Source: Sporosarcina ureilytica
GTDB taxonomy: Bacteria > Bacillota > Bacilli > Bacillales_A > Planococcaceae
Direction of reading: 5' to 3'
Assembly: GCF_001753205.1 (NCBI RefSeq)
Contig: NZ_CP017560.1
Coordinates: forward strand, 2,294,001 to 2,358,000
Length of the DNA: 64,000 bases
In this document: one piece after another, positions 9,947 through 18,203 of the stretch
Layout of the letters: each line of letters begins with the position of its first letter
How positions within the stretch are numbered: the stretch's first letter is position 1
Made by a program: the position numbers and the translations under genes
Notes under the pieces: model-generated
What the model was told of the DNA's origin: nothing
Database searches by the model: none
The model's input: the letters and a program-made list of their open reading frames with translations, nothing else

Positions 9947-10624
9947 TTAGTCAACATTTGCTTTCGACCTGAACTGGTGCATCGCCTGAGTATGCGCATA
10001 TTTCACTCTTGACAAACCAAACCACCAAAGAAAAAGCATAAATGGAATCATCATATATAATGAAAATTTACGAACTAAAAAGATTCCATTATATATAAAG
10101 TGAAGTGAGTAAGGAGCAAGAATTGCAAGGAATAACAGAAGTTTCTTATTTGATTCGTCAGCGAATTTAGCTTTCCCCATGTAATACCCCATCACTACGC
10201 CAAATAATGCATGACTTGAAACTGGGAGAAGTGCACGCATGAATGCGATATCTGTACCGTATGTAAGTAAATATAAAATATTTTCAACTGTTGCAAACCC
10301 CAATGAAATGCTCGCTCCATATAAAATCCCATCATAAGCATCTTCAAATTCAACATGTCGGTAAATGGTTAGCAACAATAAGAGCCATTTAAAGAACTCT
10401 TCTAATCCACTCGTAAATACAACATTACGAAAAAAAACATGAGAAAAAATATTTTCTTCCTCAAACACATGCTGGATGAATAATATCGGGAAGGTCATAA
10501 CCGCACCGTACACGAAAGTATGAAGCAGCGTACGGGATGGTTCTTTGGCAATTTGCTTACGTAAATAAAAATAACTAAATAAAGCCAATCCAGGTGCTAT
10601 TGCCAAAGTTAATAATATGAACAT
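9947..10624 (-). CDS. prsW: Intramembrane glutamic protease PrsW
   Basis: A polytopic membrane protease; in B. subtilis PrsW makes the site-1 cut in the anti-sigma factor RsiW. The 225-residue protein has at least seven hydrophobic segments. The conserved EE pair appears in GLEEFFKWLL (about residues 74-83) and a conserved His in SSHALFGVVMGYYMG. Gene order next to ypdA and sleB fits B. subtilis ypdC. No sigW or rsiW lies in the window, so its substrate here is unknown. Confidence 0.9.
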   Translation of the reverse strand: MFILLTLAIAPGLALFSYFYLRKQIAKEPSRTLLHTFVYGAVMTFPILFIQHVFEEENIFSHVFFRNVVFTSGLEEFFKWLLLLLTIYRHVEFEDAYDGILYGASISLGFATVENILYLLTYGTDIAFMRALLPVSSHALFGVVMGYYMGKAKFADESNKKLLLFLAILAPYSLHFIYNGIFLVRKFSLYMMIPFMLFLWWFGLSRVKYAHTQAMHQFRSKANVD

Positions 10625-10762
10625 TCAATCCCCCCTCAAGAAGAGCTAAAAGACGAAGGCATCACCAGGATCTACAATCAACCTTTTAGTCACGACAGTG
10701 CGTTTGCAGCCATACTTTAGCAACTCATTGTATCACGTTTTGTGTCATTAAGAGAGTCGCTT

Positions 10763-11737
10763 TTAATGCTCGTTGTTCATTTTCTCATAAATCGCTTTTG
10801 CAATTAATTCTCCATGGAATCTACCATTTTCAATAAAAATCTCGTTTGCATTGTTCCCTGCTGCAACGACCCCGGCAATATACAAATCTTGAATATTTGT
10901 TTCCATTGTATACTCATCAAAACGAGGGCGACCGCTTTCACTTTCCGTTTTAATGCCCATTTTCTTTAAAAATGTATAATCCGGATGATACCCTGTCATT
11001 GCAAATATATAGTCATGTGGAATGGTTATTTTCTCACCATTTTTTTCTATAAGAAGTGTTGATTCAGTAATTTCAATAACATTCGATTCAAAATGCATCG
11101 TAATTGAACCACTTCTTATTAAACTATCAAATTCAGGTAAGATCCATGGCTTGACACTCGGCGAATAATTTTCACCACGATAAACGACGGTCACATTCGC
11201 CCCTGCCCTTTCGAGTTCAAGCGCCGCATCAACGGACGAGTTTTTACCCCCAATGACGACAACATCTTTTTGAAAATACGGGTGAGCTTCTTTAAAGTAA
11301 TGGAAAACATTTGGTGAATTTTCACCTTTAACATTCATCATATTCGGATTATCGTAGTAGCCGGTTGCGACGACAACAAAATTTGCTAAATAGACTTCTT
11401 TATCAGTCGTTACTTGGAAACCATCTTCTATTTTCTGGACCTCCGTTACACGTTCAAAACTATTTACTTCTATTCCCGTCATTCTAACAACTTCACGATA
11501 GTATACGAGTGCGTCATTTCGTTTTGGCTTTCCCTTTGCTGTAATAAAAGGGATGTCTCCAATGGATAATTTCAAACTCGAACTAAAAAATGTTTGATGG
11601 GTAGGATAGTGATAGATAGAATTTACGATATTTCCTTTTTCAATGACAAGTACATCTATCCCCTTTTTCTGCAATTCGATTGCTGCTGATAAACCGCACG
11701 GCCCCCCACCGACCACAATCACTTCTCTTTTTTGCAT
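10763..11737 (-). CDS. ypdA: Bacillithiol disulfide reductase (YpdA/Bdr)
   Basis: A flavoprotein that uses NADPH to reduce bacillithiol disulfide. The FAD-binding motif GGGPCG (residues 10-15) includes Cys14, the residue known to be needed in S. aureus YpdA; a second dinucleotide site, VVIGGKNSSVDAALE, lies near residue 170. Length 324 is typical. It implies that the organism makes bacillithiol. gudB, which follows ypdA in B. subtilis, is absent, and ypbG is next. Confidence 0.9.
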   Translation of the reverse strand: MQKREVIVVGGGPCGLSAAIELQKKGIDVLVIEKGNIVNSIYHYPTHQTFFSSSLKLSIGDIPFITAKGKPKRNDALVYYREVVRMTGIEVNSFERVTEVQKIEDGFQVTTDKEVYLANFVVVATGYYDNPNMMNVKGENSPNVFHYFKEAHPYFQKDVVVIGGKNSSVDAALELERAGANVTVVYRGENYSPSVKPWILPEFDSLIRSGSITMHFESNVIEITESTLLIEKNGEKITIPHDYIFAMTGYHPDYTFLKKMGIKTESESGRPRFDEYTMETNIQDLYIAGVVAAGNNANEIFIENGRFHGELIAKAIYEKMNNEH

Positions 11738-11761
11738 CTACGCTGTTCTCTCCTTTAAAAA

Positions 11762-12532
11762 CTACTCGGTGTAACTGATTGTAATGATATGACATTCCGG
11801 TCGCGCACCCAATCGTAAAGGCAAAGTTGTCGTACCATATCCGTTGCTAATCAGTTTCCCTCTTCCTCCAACTGATTCATAGGAACCCTTTTCACTAATT
11901 CCAAACTTCCCCAGCCGTATTTGTCCGCCGTGCGTATGACCCGCTAACATTAAAGTTGGATGATAAATTTGCTCCACCTTTTCCCAGACAGCGGGCTGAT
12001 GACTAACGAATAACACATTTTGATAGTGCTCTATTTTTTCTAAAGCCTGTTCCACATCCAATTTCAAACAGGATGGGTCGTCCGTTCCGCAAATCCCCCA
12101 TGTAGGATGACAATTAATCTGCATATTTTCATTTTCTAAAATAATACCTTCATGTTGTAAGATTATCTGTCTGATTTTCTCTTCTCCAACTTCTCGATCA
12201 TTGTTTCCCCAAACGTAAAAGAGTTGACCGAGTTGACTCAGCTTTTGCACGTTACGAGTGATACGTGACAAAGGAACATTTTTTTCTGCTAGATCCCCAC
12301 CGATGATCACTAAGTCGATATCTTTATCAAGTTTTTTTAATAATTTCTCGTCAATTTTCCTTTTATGAATATCTGAAATGAAAAAAACTTTTAACTTTCG
12401 ACTAGCGTTCGAACCAGTCCCAACTTTTAAATAATGTCGCACTACATTTCTTTCTTTCGCACTTAAAACCATTCGTAATAGGATTGCCGTGCATAGAAAG
12501 AATGTAGTTCCTACAATTTTCTTGAACGTAAT
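11762..12532 (-). CDS. ypbG: Membrane-anchored metallophosphoesterase (YpbG-like)
   Basis: A calcineurin-like metal-dependent phosphoesterase. The metal-binding motifs are visible in order: SDIH, GGDL, GNND, SHQP and AGHTHGG. The first ATG, at 12472, has no ribosome-binding site and would remove the membrane anchor this group normally has. Reading upstream in frame gives ITFKKIVGTTFFLCTAILLR, a typical N-terminal membrane segment, and a near-perfect AAAGGTGGTG site lies before two consecutive ATT codons (12535 and 12532). I therefore propose an ATT start at 12532, 6 bases from the site; with only standard codons the gene would start at 12472. The substrate is unknown. Confidence 0.75.
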   Translation of the reverse strand: MTFKKIVGTTFFLCTAILLRMVLSAKERNVVRHYLKVGTGSNASRKLKVFFISDIHKRKIDEKLLKKLDKDIDLVIIGGDLAEKNVPLSRITRNVQKLSQLGQLFYVWGNNDREVGEEKIRQIILQHEGIILENENMQINCHPTWGICGTDDPSCLKLDVEQALEKIEHYQNVLFVSHQPAVWEKVEQIYHPTLMLAGHTHGGQIRLGKFGISEKGSYESVGGRGKLISNGYGTTTLPLRLGARPECHIITISYTE

Positions 12533-12553
12533 AATACACCACCTTTATAAGAA

Positions 12554-12581
12554 ATAGGCAAAGGTTTTAATCTTTGCCTAT
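12554..12581 (-). terminator. Hairpin between ypbE and ypbG
   Basis: A perfect 10-base-pair stem, ATAGGCAAAG and its complement, with an eight-base loop and a modest T-rich tail (TTCTTA) on the minus strand. It sits just downstream of the ypbE stop and 8 bases upstream of the ypbG ribosome-binding site, so it could terminate ypbE transcripts or attenuate ypbG. Confidence 0.6.
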
Positions 12582-12606
12582 CTCTACAGTATGATTCATT
12601 CTATGT

Positions 12607-13299
12607 TTATGGGATAATCAATTTTTGTCCAACAGAAATTTCATTGGTTGTTAAACCATTTGCTTGCATAATTTTATTCACACCGTCGCCAGACTTATAA
12701 TAATTAACTGAGATTCTATACAATGTTTCTCCTGGTGCTACGACATGCGTTCGCGCCTGTTGTTCAACAGCAGACTCGTTCTCTTTTGCTTTAGCTTGTG
12801 CTTGTTGCTGTTTTTCTTTCTCGGCTTGCTGACGAGCTGCCTCTTCTTTTCTTTTTTCTTCCTCTTCGGCTTTTGCTTCCGCCTCAGCCTTTGCCCTGGC
12901 CGCTTCTTCTTTTGCTTTTTCTTCAGCTTCTATTTGCTCATTCGTTTTTTCATCTTGTTTATTATCTTCTGGTTCTTTATCTTTATCCACCGTAGTCACA
13001 CGATTTTCATCAGTTTTTTTACTCTTTTCAAACTGAAAATGAGATTCTTCCATTTCCGACGCGATTTTATCACTTGGTGAGTTCCAACTAATAATAACAA
13101 ACGCCAGTATGCCGATTGGAATGAGTGTAAATAAAACGAGAAGCACATTAATTAATGAATAGCGAGAACGTTTTTTAGGCTTTCTTCTTTTACTATGTAA
13201 ATCAACACGCGAAAGTGTTTTTCCACCATCTGTTTCCCCGTCTAGTTTGATTTCTTTTCGTTGTTCTTCAAATTCCGTTCTATAGTCATCTTTTTTCAC
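12607..13299 (-). CDS. ypbE: LysM-domain membrane protein (YpbE-like)
   Basis: A cell-wall-associated protein with a cytoplasmic basic N-terminus, one membrane segment (about residues 46-70), a long charged Ala/Glu/Lys-rich coiled-coil linker (about 110-180) and one C-terminal LysM peptidoglycan-binding domain (about 185-230: HVVAPGETLYRISVNYY to GQKLIIP). Position beside recQ and overall design match B. subtilis YpbE (about 240 residues). It probably links membrane and wall; the function is not known. Confidence 0.85.
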   Translation of the reverse strand: MKKDDYRTEFEEQRKEIKLDGETDGGKTLSRVDLHSKRRKPKKRSRYSLINVLLVLFTLIPIGILAFVIISWNSPSDKIASEMEESHFQFEKSKKTDENRVTTVDKDKEPEDNKQDEKTNEQIEAEEKAKEEAARAKAEAEAKAEEEEKRKEEAARQQAEKEKQQQAQAKAKENESAVEQQARTHVVAPGETLYRISVNYYKSGDGVNKIMQANGLTTNEISVGQKLIIP

Positions 13300-13379
13300 T
13301 TTAAATTTCTCCTATCACATGAATGCTCGCCTCTTCATTATGACGAATTTTGTCGTAAAAGTAAACGAACTTCCCATAC

Positions 13380-14816
13380 TTATCCAAGAAGATCCGTTAG
13401 TCTTGTTGACCAATCGCCCCATCCTCTTTCGTCCCGCCGCGATTCTATTAAGTAAAGCCAATCAACAGACGTTGTATCACAAATTGAACAGCAAGTTTTA
13501 GGCTTCTCTTGTAACGCTTCTCCAAAAATCTGAAGGAGTTTCGCACGGATACATGTCCGCGCTTGGATTAGCCCAATCATATGTTGTAATTGACGCTCCT
13601 TTTCCTGACTTTGTTTATTTAATTGCGTTATTGTTTCATCCACTGACATCCGTTCGAAATAATAAAGTAACATACGCCTACCCGTTTCACTCACACCCGC
13701 CAACTTTGCCGCCTCGTAAACGGACTTTCTTTCCGCTAGACAGTTAGCGAAATAACGAATCGCACTTTCATCCGGATAATCTTCATGCATAATAAACCTT
13801 GTCTTCTGAATGTCCTCTATTGTGTATAATAATGTTGCCGCTGAGCATTCTCCGTCTCTTCCCGCACGCCCAACCTCCTGCATATAATTTGCGACGGTGG
13901 ATGGGATATGCTCATGGATCACTTGTCTGACGTCATTTTTATGTATGCCCATCCCAAAGGCATTCGTAGCACAAATCCAATTCAGCTCACCACTAATAAA
14001 TTGCGCTTGGACGAAAGCGCGATCCTCTTGTTCCATACCCGCATGGTAAGAAGATACACCTCCTACCAACTCATTTAATACTTGCGCCAACTCATCTGCT
14101 CTTTTCCTTGAACCTACATAAATAATCCCGGGACCTGTTGTATGCGCTACACGATTAATAAGCCAATCTGTTTTAGCCTGTTCGGATGCAAGTTCGAATA
14201 TCGTATAGGATATATTCGGTCGATCTAATGACTTTTTATGGAGTACAGGGTTTACCAAGTTTAAATAATGTTTAATATCTTGAATCACTTTACGATCTGC
14301 AGTAGCTGTTAACGCAAGAACGGTTGGGTTATTTACTGCATGTAAAAATTCACTGACCCTTAAATAATCCGGCCTAAAATCAAATCCCCATTGCGAAATA
14401 CAATGCGCTTCGTCGACAACGATAAATGCAATTTTCATTTGCTTTATTTTATTTGCTACAGCCGGGGCCATTAACATCTCTGGAGATATAAAAATAAATT
14501 TATACCATTCAAGTTGATTGATCATCCGATTGCGTTCTTGATAGGTGTGGAATGAATTTAGTGCAACAACTCGCTTTTCTCCTTGTTGTTTCAAAATAGC
14601 GACTTGGTCTTCCATTAAGGCAACAAGTGGCGAAATAATGAGCACGGTACCGTCCAATAAATAGGCAGGCAACTGAAAGCAAAGTGACTTTCCACTACCT
14701 GTTGGCAAAATAGCGATTTGGTCGTTTCTAGCGAGTACATCGCGGATTACCTCTTCTTGCCCAGGTCTGAACTGTTCAAATCCAAATTTATCTTTTAACG
14801 TTGTAAAGATGTCCAC
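13380..14816 (-). CDS. recQ: ATP-dependent DNA helicase RecQ
   Basis: A 3'-5' DNA helicase of the RecQ family acting in recombinational repair. Motif I LPTGSGKS (about 37-44), motif II VDEAHC with a preceding VV, motif III ALTATAD and motif VI GRAGRDGE are all present, followed by a zinc-binding/RQC segment with CIRAKLL and CCSIC cysteines; no HRDC domain is visible. At 478 residues it matches the short Bacillales RecQ. The start is GTG at 14816, preceded by GGGGAGA, and overlaps the end of ypbB by 22 bases, implying co-translation. Confidence 0.93.
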   Translation of the reverse strand: MDIFTTLKDKFGFEQFRPGQEEVIRDVLARNDQIAILPTGSGKSLCFQLPAYLLDGTVLIISPLVALMEDQVAILKQQGEKRVVALNSFHTYQERNRMINQLEWYKFIFISPEMLMAPAVANKIKQMKIAFIVVDEAHCISQWGFDFRPDYLRVSEFLHAVNNPTVLALTATADRKVIQDIKHYLNLVNPVLHKKSLDRPNISYTIFELASEQAKTDWLINRVAHTTGPGIIYVGSRKRADELAQVLNELVGGVSSYHAGMEQEDRAFVQAQFISGELNWICATNAFGMGIHKNDVRQVIHEHIPSTVANYMQEVGRAGRDGECSAATLLYTIEDIQKTRFIMHEDYPDESAIRYFANCLAERKSVYEAAKLAGVSETGRRMLLYYFERMSVDETITQLNKQSQEKERQLQHMIGLIQARTCIRAKLLQIFGEALQEKPKTCCSICDTTSVDWLYLIESRRDERGWGDWSTRLTDLLG

Positions 14817-15853
14817 TCCGTCTCCCCTTTCAGCGTTGTGCCTAAAATAAGACGCAATTGAAAATAAGTTAATTGCGGAAATGCTTCTTTTAGTAATCGG
14901 AGTCTTTTCGTCTTAAGTTCAACAGATTTCTGTTGCACTTTCAAGCGATCTTCAAACGATACGAATTGTTCTACCGGAAAATCATCATCATTCATTGCAA
15001 TTTCAACAATATGATCTTCAATGGTACTTAATTTTAATTCACGGGTTGCTGCAATTTCTTCTAATGACAATCCCTTATCAAATAAATTCTTCGTGTTTTC
15101 CGAGGACTCTGTTAAGTGTGATGCTATTTTAATATCTTTTGCAATTTCCTTTAAAAAAGGAGTCTTCTCCCTATCAATCGTCTTTAACAATAAATGTAAA
15201 CTCTCAATGTAATAGAGTTTGATTGATAAAGCAGGCATACGTATCTGATTTTCCAATTGTCCCCACGTCCATCCAGTATGCTGATAGCCTACTAATCGGT
15301 GTGTGAAAATAACCTTTTGAATCTCCTCCATGCCACTTTTCTCAAACGCAGTACGTAACTCTGTTTTTAACCGATGCGAAAAGTTCGGATCTTCAATTGG
15401 ATGTCCTTGTAAAACTTTCTTGACGAACTGTTGGACTTCAATATCTCGTTGTGCCGGCATAAATCGTTTCTCTCCCGCTATAAAATGCGACAACGTCTGT
15501 ACGATAAGAGACAGTCTAGCAAAAAACATTTCTTCTCGTCCACGGTAATCCCAACCGTTAAAGTGAAAGGGCCGTGCGGATTGTACTAACTTTCGCCCCT
15601 TCTCTGTTAAATGCAGAATTGAAGAACGATCAATTACAATATGATTCAATTGCACAAGTTCATTTATCGCTTCATCAAATAGTGGTTTAGGAAGTTTAGG
15701 CAATAAACCGAAAAACATTTTCAAATGATAATACTTTACATCTTGAATCGTTTGCCCTGATTGTTTTCCACGCAACAAGTGAAAACCAGCATTCGCTGTT
15801 TTTTCTCCATCTAATTTGCTAAATAGAACACAAAGTAGCGTTGAAAGATTCAT
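14795..15853 (-). CDS. ypbB: YpbB, helix-turn-helix protein encoded with recQ
   Basis: Protein of unknown function with a C-terminal HTH-40-like domain (the segment FDKGLSLEEIAATRELKLST), which is often found beside RecQ helicases. I choose the ATG at 15853, preceded by GAGGAGG at 8 bases, giving 352 residues, the length recalled for B. subtilis YpbB; an upstream ATG-like frame is not needed. The overlap with recQ suggests the two act together. It diverges from fer. Confidence 0.87.
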   Translation of the reverse strand: MNLSTLLCVLFSKLDGEKTANAGFHLLRGKQSGQTIQDVKYYHLKMFFGLLPKLPKPLFDEAINELVQLNHIVIDRSSILHLTEKGRKLVQSARPFHFNGWDYRGREEMFFARLSLIVQTLSHFIAGEKRFMPAQRDIEVQQFVKKVLQGHPIEDPNFSHRLKTELRTAFEKSGMEEIQKVIFTHRLVGYQHTGWTWGQLENQIRMPALSIKLYYIESLHLLLKTIDREKTPFLKEIAKDIKIASHLTESSENTKNLFDKGLSLEEIAATRELKLSTIEDHIVEIAMNDDDFPVEQFVSFEDRLKVQQKSVELKTKRLRLLKEAFPQLTYFQLRLILGTTLKGETEWTSLQR

Positions 15854-15890
15854 TTTTATGGCCTCCTCACCCGAAAGTTGTAGTATTATG

Positions 15891-16218
<328 letters not shown>

Positions 16219-16219
<1 letters not shown>

Positions 16220-16258
16220 AAAAATGCTGCGCTAGACATTCTAGCACAGCACTTTTTT
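16219..16258. terminator. Bidirectional terminator between fer and ribU
   Basis: Stem AAATGCTGcGCTAGA with near-complement TCTAGCACAGCACTTT, about 12 paired bases, with A and T runs on both sides. It serves the convergent fer and ribU transcripts. Confidence 0.85.
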
Positions 16259-16842
16259 TATTCAGACAACAACTTTGCACGTTGTTGATTAATCCAATTT
16301 TTCATTCGACTATATAACATAATTGAGACGACTGTTAGTAGAATACCTTTCAAAATATTAAACGGAAGGATTCCAAGGACAATCATTTTATATAATGCAT
16401 CGCCTGTTACGGGCGTCATATTTAAGAAGTAAGTATACATCGGTAGGAAAATAAGGTAGTTTAATATACTCATCCCAATTGCCATCGAAACAGTTCCGGC
16501 AATAAATCCACCTAGTAAACCTTTCGTACTTTTAAACTTTGTAAAGATGTAATAGATTGGCAAGATAAATAGCAATCCTGTAGCGAAGTTGGCAATTTCA
16601 CCAACCGGTACACCTGTAGGGCTCCCACTTAAAAACCAGTGCAAGACGTTTTTGATTAACTCGACTGCAATGCCTGCAATCGGTCCCATCGTCATAATTG
16701 CAATAACAGCTGGCACTTCCCCAAAGTCAAACTTTAAAAATGCAGGTAGCGCTGGTAACGGAAAATTAAATTGCATTAATACTGTTGCAATACTTCCTAG
16801 CATGGCGACAAGCACCATTTTACGTAACTTTTTACTATTCAT
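16258..16842 (-). CDS. ribU: Riboflavin ECF transporter substrate-binding subunit RibU
   Basis: The membrane S component that captures riboflavin and works with the shared EcfAA'T energising module, which is not in this window. The 194-residue protein has about five or six hydrophobic segments; the FPLPALPAFLKFDFGEVPA block (about 27-45) matches RibU/FmnP (YpaA). The assignment is supported by the FMN riboswitch in its leader: high FMN should stop expression. It lies next to fer as in B. subtilis. Confidence 0.95.
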   Translation of the reverse strand: MNSKKLRKMVLVAMLGSIATVLMQFNFPLPALPAFLKFDFGEVPAVIAIMTMGPIAGIAVELIKNVLHWFLSGSPTGVPVGEIANFATGLLFILPIYYIFTKFKSTKGLLGGFIAGTVSMAIGMSILNYLIFLPMYTYFLNMTPVTGDALYKMIVLGILPFNILKGILLTVVSIMLYSRMKNWINQQRAKLLSE

Positions 16843-16937
16843 GTTCCTCTCTCCTTGTCCGATTCACTTCATCCAAGAGGAAAGGGCATTCGTCTTGTTT
16901 ATTTATGTCCACAACACTATTTGGGTGCCAACTAGTA

Positions 16938-16970
16938 ATAAAAAACCCCTAAAGCGTATTCACTTTAGGG
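16938..16970 (-). terminator. Riboswitch-controlled terminator in the ribU leader
   Basis: Stem CCCTAAAG/CTTTAGGG followed by GTTTTTTATT on the minus strand, lying between the FMN aptamer and the ribU start. It is the probable expression platform: with FMN bound the stem forms and transcription stops. The aptamer's edge lies about 140 bases upstream, so an antiterminator should lie between. Confidence 0.85.
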
Positions 16971-17112
16971 AGTTGTAGGTACACAAATAAACGTTCGATT
17001 AATTCCGCATTTCGCTTCTTTAATCGGAACTTTCATCGAATAAAATATTTTTATCCGTATGAAATAAGCGTTCTAATTATGTGTTTTTGCACATAATAGA
17101 CGGCTGCACCTT

Positions 17113-17239
17113 CACCTTCTCCCATCCAGACTATACTGTCGGCTCTAGAATCTCACTAGAATCAGCTAGATTAGCTCGCGGGCTCAGAAAACATTCTCCT
17201 ATTACCGCCGGTCGGGAATCACACCCTGCCCCGAAGATG
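17113..17239 (-). ncRNA. FMN riboswitch (RFN element)
   Basis: The minus strand shows the RFN landmarks in order: TCTTCGGGGCAGGGTG, then ATTCCCGACCGGCGGTAAT, then AGCCCGCGAGC, then GTGAGATTCTAGAGCCGACA, and finally GTCTGGATGGGAGAAG. These are the conserved sequences of the FMN aptamer, complete with the variable P3 arm in the middle. It precedes ribU, a classic target. Confidence 0.97.
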
Positions 17240-17267
17240 AATCAATATTAAATTTTCTTACATTTAT

Positions 17268-17296
17268 AGTATACAATAGAAAAAAGAGTTTGTAAA
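17268..17296 (-). promoter_or_regulatory. SigA-type promoter of the ribU leader
   Basis: On the minus strand TTTACA (17296-17291) and TATACT (17273-17268) are separated by 17 bases. Transcription would start about 15-20 bases before the riboswitch. The -35 hexamer lies inside a perfect 26-base palindrome. Confidence 0.75.
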
Positions 17297-17313
17297 CTAG
17301 CTAGTTTACAAAC
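17288..17313. repeat. Perfect 26-base palindrome over the ribU -35 box
   Basis: Two 13-base arms, GTTTGTAAACTAG and its exact complement, meet without a loop. It covers the -35 hexamer of the ribU promoter and ends just before the insertion-sequence relic. It could be a repressor operator, or a terminator or insertion scar; the sequence alone does not decide. Confidence 0.8.
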
Positions 17314-17314
17314 G

Positions 17315-17965
17315 ATTGAGTCAAGTTTTTGCGGGTACAATTTAAAGCGGAGTTTTTCTCTTCTTAGATAGGTAAGTATTCCGTTTTTAAAAATACCAAA
17401 TAAACCATGTTGATTTCCGTTCCGAGCGGACGCGTTCCGTGGGGCGGGCGGTGAGCCAGTCGCACAACGAAGAGTGCGACTTGCCGTATTTCTGCATGGT
17501 TTTGGCAGAAATTAAGGCATCCTACTTGGATATCGCTGCTCATAACGCTTCGCTTTTACTCGCAAAAGCCGTTCTTCGTGACGGCTCTTCCTGCGGGGTC
17601 TCACCTAGGAAAAAGTGAACTACCTTTTTCCCTGCTAAATCCCACCGGAGTCGCCGCTCTGCACTCCAATCAACAGAGATTCCATATATATAAATTTCTG
17701 TAAACGCATGTAACTAAATATCTTCGTTAACTCAATATCCCTGTAGTCCTTTTAAAACTTGATAAACAGGGTGCTTTATCACAGTTCTCGGCTATTATTT
17801 GATCGATCTCTGTTAAGAGCTGAGTGAACGCGGCTGAATAAGTTTGTTGAAGTGTTCTAAATAAATCTGTTTCAATCTCTTTCATGTTGGTAATTTCGTG
17901 TTATTTTTAATCATATGGGTTCTCTCCTGTAGTGTTTGTCTGCAAACTTCACTATACAAGAAGAG
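17315..17965 (-). mobile_element. ISLre2-like insertion sequence relic A
   Basis: An internally deleted element. Its ends are similar in inverted orientation: AGTCAAGTTTTTGCGGG on the left and, on the minus strand, AGTGAAGTTTGCAGAC on the right. A minus-strand frame at 17727-17885, starting ATG, encodes MKEIETDLFRTLQQTYSAAF and continues with a LLTEIDQIIAE segment, resembling the N-terminus of ISLre2/UPF0236 transposases, and then goes out of register and stops after 52 codons. The structured repeat at 17409-17674 lies inside. Flanks of the same kind recur at 45.4 and 50.6 kb. Family assignment is from memory and moderately sure. Confidence 0.55.
17409..17674. repeat. Structured intergenic repeat, copy A (266 bp)
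   Basis: Bounded by imperfect inverted ends, GTTGATTTCCGTTCCGAGCGG-like on the left and CCGCTCTGCACTCCAATCAAC-like on the right. Shared internal blocks are CGTTCCGTGGGGCGGGCGGT, then TGAGCCA, a stem around TGCCGTATTTCTGC, AAGGCATCC, and TCGCAAAAGCCGTTCTTCG. It is the longest copy in the window and lies inside IS relic A. Confidence 0.85.
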
Positions 17966-18013
17966 GGCCCTTTTTTCATGTTTTTAAATCTAAATTATTC
18001 CATGTGCAAACCA

Positions 18014-18140
18014 ATTAATCGGAGTGGAAATCGGCGACTCCTGCGGGAACAGCGCGAGCCGAAGACCCTGGACTGAGCGCAGCGAGGGAAGCGGCTGAGG
18101 CCGTGCCCGCGGAAAGCGTCCGATTGGAACGGAGATTAAT
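18014..18140. repeat. Structured intergenic repeat, copy B (inverted orientation)
   Basis: A 127-base copy in the opposite orientation: it begins ATTAATCGGAGTGGAAATCG, has GACTCCTGCGGGAACAGC, and ends GCCCGCGGAAAGCGTCCGAT followed by a GGAACGGAGATTAAT end. It stands alone, 64 bases downstream of rsiX, without the IS flanks. Confidence 0.8.
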
Positions 18141-18203
18141 TGTGTTATAGAACTTTTATTTATTCCCCTACAAACATTTTACTCATACTTTACAAACTCT
18201 TCG

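Noticed and set aside
12745-13080. Hydrophobic plus-strand ORFs opposite ypbE
   Set aside because: They arise from reading the Glu/Lys/Ala-rich coiled-coil codons of ypbE backwards and have no start signals.
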